A stretch of DNA of 27,407 nucleotides. Source: Neoconidiobolus thromboides FSU 785. Taxonomy: Eukaryota; Entomophthoromycota; Entomophthoromycetes; Entomophthorales; Neoconidiobolaceae. The stretch is from assembly GCA_025603075.1 (NCBI GenBank), contig MU626502.1:1-27407 (forward strand). The letters are read 5' to 3'. The notes under the pieces were generated by a model. It saw only the letters and a program-made list of their open reading frames with translations. It was not told the DNA's origin and did no database searches. The translations under genes were made by a program, and so were the position numbers. Below, piece after piece: positions 21,255 through 27,407 of the stretch (its first letter is position 1; each line of letters begins with the position of its first letter).

Positions 21255-21609
21255 TTTAAAAACAAATTTAAAAAGCTAAAAATTTAAATAGTTAGCAATA
21301 TTTTACTTGAGTTAAATAAAGCAGTTTCTTATTATTGCTTTAATATTCCAATATTTTAATTCAAATATCTATTGCACTTATTCAACTAAGCTAATAATAA
21401 ATAATTGTATATTATATTTATGAATTATAGTTTGTTTTATATATATAATTCAAAGCATATAACCATCAGCTTCATTTAAAATTATAATGCTGTACAAACA
21501 GCTATTTTTATTTAAAGTACAATGTTTTATTATAATTATATTTTAAACTTTATTTACATTCTGAGATTTTTATTATTTTATTTTTCTTTAAAAGTTTTTT
21601 AAAACTATA

Positions 21610-21710
21610 TGGGGGTGTTTTTTTTGGCTTCATCACTTTTTCTATCTTTTAAGTGTTATTTAAATGGAAAAACTATCACTGAAATTCTTAAACATAAAAA
21701 TACATCCCCA
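21610..21710 (+). repeat. MITE-A copy, 101 bp
   Basis: TGGGGGTGTTTTTTTTGG at the left and AAAATACATCCCCA at the right, with core TTTTAAGTGTTATTTAAATG and TTCTTAAACATAAA. TA lies on both sides. Confidence 0.85.
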
Positions 21711-21716
21711 TATATA

Positions 21717-21803
21717 AGAGTGTTTTTTTGGTTTCATTGCTTTTTGCATTTTTTAAGCGTTATTTAAATGGGAAAACTATCACTGAAACCAAAAAAAACA
21801 CCA
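21717..21803. repeat. MITE-A fold-back variant, 87 bp, abutting the previous copy
   Basis: AGAGTGTTTTTTTGGTTTCA at the left and CTGAAACCAAAAAAAACACC at the right form long inverted ends. It is separated from the preceding copy by only about 6 bp of TATATA, so one likely inserted in the target site of the other. Confidence 0.65.
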
Positions 21804-22753
21804 TTATATATTAAAAAAAGATTAGTAAATACTTTTTAAAGCTATTATTATATAATATTTGATATTATTTTTTACTTTTTACTATTAGTTTTAATAAAAT
21901 GAACGTTAATATTTAAAGGATTGATGTTTTAGGCTTATAAATGAATAAATTCATTATAGCTTTTCTAACAAAAGTAGCTTATGGATTAATTAGATAATTT
22001 GCAGTTACTAGTTCAGTACAATATTATTAAAACCTTTTATAGTCCATTTGAAAGATAAATTACTATTAACATTAAGTTTAAATTTCAACATACTTGAACT
22101 TCCAATTTAGCAAGTAATAAAACTTAAATGAACTTAAAGTAAGCAAAAATACAATAAAACGTTAAAACTTTGAGATTAGATATTATTAGTTGGAACTTAA
22201 TTGATGTTATTAACTTGTATTTTTACGAATTGTAGTTACAAAAATAAATATAAAAATAAATTATTAACTATAGTCAATCCAATAATTTTTGTTGTAAATG
22301 TTAAAATAAAATAATTGAATGTTCCAAGTATTTTAAGAATACTACTTTATTAGAAAGATAGTTAAATTTATTTTGGATCTAGAAGGTTGGAATTCGAAAC
22401 ACAGAACATCATTTACTAAATTGAATGGACTTGTAAAATGATAATATTTAGTTGGGCTATTAAAATAAATATCTTTGAATACTCTCAACTTCTTATTTAT
22501 AAGAGATACTGGCTACGAATTCGATTTATGTATAAAATGAGCATTAAATAACTATTAGAAATGTTGATATATGATTAGTAAATAAAATAGATTATTTCAT
22601 TTCTGAAGCTTGTTAATGGTCACTTGATATGATTTGAATTAAGGTGATTTAATAAATCCACCAATAGAATTAAATACCTATAATTCTCGAAAAGTTAGAA
22701 TAAAACTAAATAGAATTAAATTGATACTCAAAAGCCTTTTAAATCTTTTAAAA

Positions 22754-23752
22754 ATGAACAATACTAAATTGATAGTGGAAATCATTGGGGATATTTTAGG
22801 AGTCATAGCATTGATATTAAACATCATGGTTGGTATAGTTGTTATTCTACTTGTAAAAGAAAAATCATTTCGATTAGGATTTAGTTTTATTTTATTTACA
22901 ATTACTATCGATATTATAATACCTATTGTTGCCTTAACACAAGAAATCATATCAATAGTAAATGATTCGAATGTAATGCTCAACACTCACTCTTGTCAAA
23001 TATTAGGGGTATTTCATACATTAATACCAATATGTAGTAGTTGTGGTGTATCATTGCTTACTTTAGAACGTTATTTTACTATTAAACAAATTAATGTAAG
23101 TAATTGGTTTTTATGGTCAGGCGGTTTAGTTATTATATCAATATCTTTTATATTATCTGTACTTACAGCTACTTATAATCAATTCCAACTTATGCCATCA
23201 CGAATGATGTGTATGCCATTACCAATCCAAGGTACTTTTGGATCAGTATATTACTTTGTTATGACCATTTTATTAATCTTGAATACTAGTATAATAGCTT
23301 ATTGTTATTCAGGTATTATCTCAATAATGATAAAGAAGCCAAAATTAATGTCCCATTCATTAAATTCATATAATAAAGGGAATAAGAATGAATCAAAACA
23401 AGAGTTAACTGAAGAAGAACAGAATTCAATAGAAGAAACTGATAAGCAGTTGATAGATCAGAATTCTAGAAATCACAATTTATCAAAGAGAGTACTTAAT
23501 AAGGCTATTTTATTCGTTGTTTGTTATACTATTTGTATTTTACCAGCTATTTTTATCATGGTTTATTATATTATTATGAGTTTCTTAAATATTGAATTTG
23601 TGTTAAGTTATGAGCTATCAATTATTATCTTCGCTTCTATTTGTTCTTTTTGTATTGCTAATCCTATTTTATTACTTCTTTTACATAATCGAGTTTCTAG
23701 TAAACTAATGAATTTATTTATGAAGTTTAACTGTTTTATTAACACAAAGTAA
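22754..23752 (+). CDS. Class A-like seven-transmembrane G protein-coupled receptor
   Basis: The 332-aa protein has seven hydrophobic segments at about 9-34, 42-66, 82-104, 120-140, 163-193, 259-283 and 285-312. Rhodopsin-family marks are present: N23 in TM1; C81 at the top of TM3 and C153 in the second outer loop as a likely disulphide; L-E-R-Y (104-107) as the DRY-type motif; and N303-P304 in TM7 as a reduced NPxxY-like motif (ANPILLL, no tyrosine). The third inner loop (about 194-250) is long, charged and Q/E/N-rich. The short outer N terminus has an N-glycosylation site (NNT). It should sit in the plasma membrane and signal through a heterotrimeric G protein; the ligand is unknown. I start at the ATG at 22754, which aligns with the start of the pseudogene paralogue, rather than the upstream in-frame TTG at 22721. 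It has no introns. Confidence 0.87.
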   Translation: MNNTKLIVEIIGDILGVIALILNIMVGIVVILLVKEKSFRLGFSFILFTITIDIIIPIVALTQEIISIVNDSNVMLNTHSCQILGVFHTLIPICSSCGVSLLTLERYFTIKQINVSNWFLWSGGLVIISISFILSVLTATYNQFQLMPSRMMCMPLPIQGTFGSVYYFVMTILLILNTSIIAYCYSGIISIMIKKPKLMSHSLNSYNKGNKNESKQELTEEEQNSIEETDKQLIDQNSRNHNLSKRVLNKAILFVVCYTICILPAIFIMVYYIIMSFLNIEFVLSYELSIIIFASICSFCIANPILLLLLHNRVSSKLMNLFMKFNCFINTK

Positions 23753-24097
23753 AGAACTATTGGTGGTGTAACGTAATAGGTTTTTATAATTAAGGTTTTA
23801 TTTTATTAGATGACTTAATTAGAAATCTATAACAATAATTCAAATCTTTTTTTACATTTGAGCTTGAAGTCAATATTAACTTTTAGTTTGAATCTTTTTT
23901 CATTAGGTAATACTGGGTGATTACTAAAGTCTAGCACTTGAATCTTTTTATCTTTTTTTTAATAAAATAAAAAGTTTATCATTTTATGTTATTATGCGTA
24001 TATTAATTTCATTATAATTAAGTAGTTTAGTAAATTAGAATAAATTTATAAAATCAGTTAATCAAATAAGATAATCATACTTGACCTTTTAATTAAC

Positions 24098-24130
24098 TAA
24101 AAGTGACGAAGCTAAAAAAAACATCCCCCG
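24098..24130 (-). repeat. Solo MITE-A half
   Basis: AAAGTGACGAAGC, an A-run and ACATCCCCCG correspond to the reversed left half of the family. The other half is missing. It lies 30 bp before a full copy. Confidence 0.65.
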
Positions 24131-24159
24131 TATTAATATAGAAAATATAAAACAAGGTT

Positions 24160-24257
24160 TGGGAGTGTTTTTTAGCTTCATCACTTTTTCGATTTTTAAG
24201 CGCTATTTGAGTGGAAATTTTGTTGGTAAAATTCTTAAACACAAAGATACATCCTCA
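24160..24257 (+). repeat. MITE-A copy, 98 bp
   Basis: TGGGAGTGTTTTTTAGCTTC at the left, core TTTTTAAGCGCTATTTGAGTG, and right end AAAGATACATCCTCA. Confidence 0.82.
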
Positions 24258-24367
24258 TTTATACTATTAAGAATAATAATAATAGAAACTAAAGGATGCT
24301 AACTAAAAATAAAGTTATAATTAATAGACCTATAAAAATAAAAGATATTAATTGTATTAACAATAAA

Positions 24368-24466
24368 GGAGGGTGTTTTTTTTGACTTCATTACTTTTTC
24401 CATTTTTAAGCGCTATTTGAGTGAAAAGATTGTTGGTAAAATTCTTAAACACAAAAAACACTCCCA
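24368..24466 (+). repeat. MITE-A copy, 99 bp
   Basis: GGAGGGTGTTTTTTTTGACTT at the left, core TTTTTAAGCGCTATTTGAGTG, and right end AAAAAACACTCCCA. It is close to 24160-24257 in sequence. Confidence 0.82.
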
Positions 24467-24835
24467 AATGATTAATTTAAGTTTTGATTATAAAGCCTGT
24501 TGTTAATATTATATAAATTTAAATTAAATTCAATAAAAAAATAAAATATTAAATAAAACTAATTAAAAACAGAGTTAGTTATTATATAGAATAATATAAC
24601 GTAATATAATAATATTTACAATATTATTTAATTTAATAATTTTAATAGTTAAAATAATATAAAAAACAATATTGATAATAAATAATATTACTTTTTATTG
24701 AACTTTAAGAATATGATATATTTTAATACCAATTTATAATAATTATAATATAGCTTCATTTATTTTGTAATATTACTTAACTATTAAACAATATAATATA
24801 AATAATTTATCTTTATAGTTTAAAAAATTTAATAA

Positions 24836-24930
24836 TGAGGATGTATTTTTATGTTTAAGAATTTACTAACAAATTTTCCACTCAAATAGCGCTTAAAAAT
24901 GGAAAAAGTGATGAAATCAAAAATGTTCCA
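24836..24930 (-). repeat. MITE-A copy, reverse orientation, 95 bp
   Basis: TGAGGATGTATTTTTATGTT at the left, core CCACTCAAATAGCGCTTAAA and GATGAAATC, with a decayed right end ATGTTCCA. Confidence 0.8.
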
Positions 24931-25313
24931 ATATATACTTTTGTTAAATAAAGGTAGTTTTGAAAAAATTGTTATGTTATATTATTTAATAATAATAATA
25001 ATTTTGTATTAAGTTAATTTGTTTATTTATTACTTATGATTAGTTGATTTGGATTTCTTTAAAATATTTAATTTAAATAAAAAATTCATTTAAAAATAAT
25101 AAAATTGAAAATATGATAAGCACTGAGTATTATAAATAAACTATATTTGTCTAATTTTTGTAAAAGCAAAAATTAATTGTTAATAGCTATTTTATCAAAT
25201 TAATCTTAGCTAATTAGACTGGTATTATTAACAATCCAAAAGTCTCAATCTTATACAGGTTACTTTTTTTGAAAACAGTTTGATGCCTAAAAAGTTAACT
25301 TTTAATATATATA

Positions 25314-25414
25314 TGAGGATGTTTTTTTTGATTTCATCACTTTTTCCATTTCTTAAGCGTTGTTTGAGCGAAAAGATTATTAGTTAAATTCTTAAACACA
25401 AAAATACATCCCCA
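25314..25414 (+). repeat. MITE-A copy, 101 bp, near consensus
   Basis: TGAGGATGTTTTTTTTGATT at the left and AAAAATACATCCCCA at the right, flanked by TA on each side. It is one of the best-preserved copies. Confidence 0.87.
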
Positions 25415-25493
25415 TATTGTAATTAACTTTTTTCTAAGATTTTTGGTCTAATGTTGACAAATAATTATTGATTATTAAATATATGAGGGTATT

Positions 25494-25520
25494 TTTTGGG
25501 CTCATCTCTTTTTAATAAGA
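25494..25520 (+). repeat. MITE-A left-end fragment
   Basis: TGAGGGTATTTTTTGGGCTC then ATCTCTTTTT, preceded by TA. The rest of the element is absent. Confidence 0.5.
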
Positions 25521-25812
25521 CTATTGTTACTTCATTTCAATCACAAAATCTTAAAAGAATAAAACTCAATCATTATTTATAACAAAATTTATTCATATGC
25601 AAATTTAGATAGATGTTATTATTTATTTTAGTATCTTCCATTTACTTTTTGTTTCTACTAATAATATGCTTAGGATAAACAATAGTGTTTTATGGAAAAA
25701 GATCAAAACGGATAACTAAATTTTGAAATAAGATACAAATACAAATTTGTTAAAAGGTTCGAATTAAGTAATATATAACAACAATCATATTAAATAATAT
25801 TAAGTTTTCCTA

Positions 25813-26010
25813 TTAAATTAAAATGAAATTATGTCTTCTATTTTTGTTTCCAAATCTAACGTCATTTCTATTGTAAGTGTTAGTCCCATAATAAAAATAG
25901 CATTGATTTAATAATAAAACATGGGAATTTATGCTCCATTTTATTAATTCAATTGAACATTTAATTCCACCGATTACTAAAAAAACGGCAACATTAATTG
26001 GGATAAACAA
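25813..26010 (-). CDS. Possible small secreted protein (hypothetical)
   Basis: The 65-aa frame begins MFIPINVAVFLVIGGIKC, which resembles a signal peptide with a small-x-small cleavage context, and continues with a short polar C-terminal half rich in Y and N. It is divergent from the glycosyltransferase gene with about 100 bp between the two starts. No homologue comes to mind and a frame this long can occur by chance, so this is a tentative call. Confidence 0.2.
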   Translation of the reverse strand: MFIPINVAVFLVIGGIKCSIELIKWSINSHVLLLNQCYFYYGTNTYNRNDVRFGNKNRRHNFILI

Positions 26011-26112
26011 AGTAGCCGATAAAGTTGTTTTATTTAACCATTGAATCTAGAAGATGTGTGGAAAAAAAGGAATAAAAACTCAAATATAACAGTTCAATTA
26101 ATTATCAAAAAA

Positions 26113-27407
26113 ATGAAATTTTATCAACTTCTTTATTTACAATTCTTATTTTCATTTACTTTTTATGAATCTAAGGGTATTTCATTTACTACTGAAAATT
26201 CCTTTCCATTAAAAATAGTAGTCCACTCTGATTTTGGTGGTAGAAGTCATATCAAGGGGATGTTAGAAATAGGAGATGAATTAATCAATAGAGGCCATCA
26301 AGTAACTTATGTAACTTTAGAACATAATCTTCGATTTTTGAAGGGGTATAGTATTGGTAATTATTCATTAGGTAAACCAAAAATTGATGAAAGTTTTATA
26401 AGAAAAGATATGCAAGATGGCTTAATTAAAGAAGATAAACGAAGTACTATGAAAAGAATGTCAAATATAATGTCAACGTTTTGGACAGAAAACTATGAAT
26501 CTATTTATTTTCCTTTTAAAGATTATCTCACCGAAGAAAAACCTGACCTTATTGTATGTGATTTTATCTCCTATGCTTGTAAAGACTTAGCTAAAACTTT
26601 AAAAATACCTTTAATTGCTGGCTTTCAAACTACAGATGGGTTCGGAATCATTAATACACCCTATATTACATTGGGGATGGAATATGGCCCGATCCATACC
26701 AAAGATATGTCATTTTTTGAACGCTTTTACACTCAAGTGATAAATCCATTATCATTATTCATCGATTTTAGAAATTTATATAAGCAGTTTGATAAGTTAA
26801 GAAGTCAACACAATATTAATCCAACTTTAGATAGATTTGGAGATTTAAATTACGGATTAAACATAGCAAACACATTTGTTGGTTTTGAACCTGCTGCTCC
26901 AATATTACCAAGTATACTTCAATTAGGCCCAATTGTATCTGAAAACAAAGATACTTTAGGATTGGAATTAGAAGGATTTTTAAACCTTCATGAAAATACT
27001 TTGTTCATTGCTTTTGGCTCAAATTCAGTACTAAATGAACATTTAACCAAAAAAATATTAGAAGCATCTTTATTGGCAATTGAAGAGGGGATCATTGATG
27101 GAGTATTATGGGGATTAGGACGTACAAAACAAAGTGATTTTCCAGTGGAAGTAAATAATGGTAAAGGCGGAAAAGTAAAAGTACAAGATTTATTCGAAGG
27201 AAAGAATGATAAAATTAAGCTATTGTCTTGGGCTCCACAAGTTTCAGTCTTAAATCATAAGAATACTAAATTATTCATATCTCATGGTGGATTAGAATCT
27301 ACCTTTGAAGCTATTTATTCAGGTACACCAGTATTATGCTTAGCATTATTTGGAGATCAACCAAGAAATGCACGTAAACTAGAAGAAATTGGAACTGGGA
27401 TTTATAT
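26113..27407 (+). CDS. UDP-glycosyltransferase (GT1 family), 3' end outside the window
   Basis: An uninterrupted frame of 431 complete codons runs from the ATG at 26113 off the window edge. Residues 1-22 look like a signal peptide (KFYQLLYLQFLFSFTFYES). The N-terminal Rossmann half begins KIVVHSDFGGRSHIKG, where H46 is in the position of the usual catalytic histidine, and includes LIVCDFISYACKDLAK. The C-terminal half has FIAFGSN, then SWAPQVSVLNH (W373) and SHGGLESTFEAIYSGTPVL (H391-G393), followed by GDQPRNARKLEEIGTG. That is the UDP-sugar binding signature of GT1 enzymes. Family knowledge predicts transfer of a sugar from a UDP-sugar to a small lipophilic acceptor in the secretory pathway. 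Animal-type members end with a membrane anchor, which here would lie beyond the window. No intron is seen. Acceptor and sugar cannot be told from sequence. Confidence 0.93.
   Translation, partial: MKFYQLLYLQFLFSFTFYESKGISFTTENSFPLKIVVHSDFGGRSHIKGMLEIGDELINRGHQVTYVTLEHNLRFLKGYSIGNYSLGKPKIDESFIRKDMQDGLIKEDKRSTMKRMSNIMSTFWTENYESIYFPFKDYLTEEKPDLIVCDFISYACKDLAKTLKIPLIAGFQTTDGFGIINTPYITLGMEYGPIHTKDMSFFERFYTQVINPLSLFIDFRNLYKQFDKLRSQHNINPTLDRFGDLNYGLNIANTFVGFEPAAPILPSILQLGPIVSENKDTLGLELEGFLNLHENTLFIAFGSNSVLNEHLTKKILEASLLAIEEGIIDGVLWGLGRTKQSDFPVEVNNGKGGKVKVQDLFEGKNDKIKLLSWAPQVSVLNHKNTKLFISHGGLESTFEAIYSGTPVLCLALFGDQPRNARKLEEIGTGIY

Larger units (their letters stand above)
20796..22753. other. Gene-free region between two divergent receptor loci
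   Basis: About 2 kb separating the receptor pseudogene and the intact receptor, which point away from each other. It contains three MITE-A copies (21168-21803) and is otherwise very AT-rich with no gene. No clear TATA box is seen upstream of 22754. Confidence 0.5.
23753..26112. other. Gene-poor region with dense MITE-A cluster
   Basis: Six MITE-A copies or fragments lie between 24098 and 25520, embedded in almost pure A/T sequence (for example 24480-24830). One short minus-strand frame near 25.9 kb is listed separately with low confidence. No other gene is supported. Confidence 0.5.

Noticed and set aside
22678-22986. 102-codon minus-strand frame over the receptor start
   Set aside because: It is the antisense shadow of TM1-TM3 of the intact receptor gene.
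24480-24830. Possible CRISPR-like or regular repeat array in the AT-rich tract
   Set aside because: The TAATAT-type words recur without a fixed unit or spacing. It is low-complexity sequence.

Overview
The window looks like nuclear DNA from a very AT-rich, early-diverging fungus. The evidence is a Gti1/Pac2 (WOPR) regulator family, which is fungus-specific, a eukaryotic tRNA with an internal B box and a T-run, TATA boxes about 40 bp ahead of start codons, intronless genes, and many short inverted-repeat elements. The mix of class A-like 7TM receptors, secreted-type UDP-glycosyltransferases and expanded regulators brings Conidiobolus/Entomophthoromycotina to mind. That placement is inference from general knowledge, not something the sequence proves.

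Layout. Bases 380-1743 hold a broken DDE-type transposase gene with a short inverted-repeat element (MITE-A) lying inside its reading frame. Bases 4050-18313 hold four WOPR-domain genes: three on the minus strand (4050-4856, 8606-9208, 13592-14245) and one on the plus strand (17660-18313). The last two are head-to-head paralogues that share a 273-bp perfectly identical tract inside otherwise diverged coding sequence. Between or beside them lie a tRNA-Thr(AGT) gene at 13174-13246, a decayed tRNA copy at 16417-16489 and a relic of a secreted protein at 15446-15743. A receptor pseudogene (19816-20795, minus) and an intact paralogous receptor gene (22754-23752, plus) follow. The window ends inside a UDP-glycosyltransferase gene that starts at 26113.

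Most of the remaining sequence is gene-free and AT-rich. It is littered with about 15 copies or fragments of MITE-A: roughly 95-101 bp, ends TGRGGATGT/ACATCCCCA, usually flanked by TA, concentrated near 11.3-12.7, 21.2-21.8 and 24.1-25.5 kb. A second inverted-repeat family (MITE-B) has two copies.

How the parts relate. The WOPR proteins are short (200-268 aa), essentially the two-lobed DNA-binding domain plus a small tail. Each has a TATA-like box at nearly the same distance from its ATG, so they look like a locally amplified, actively homogenised set of transcription factors. Receptor and glycosyltransferase genes nearby are plausible surface and secretory-pathway genes, but nothing here shows they are targets of the WOPR proteins. 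Gene duplication, gene conversion, pseudogene formation and MITE activity are the main processes visible.
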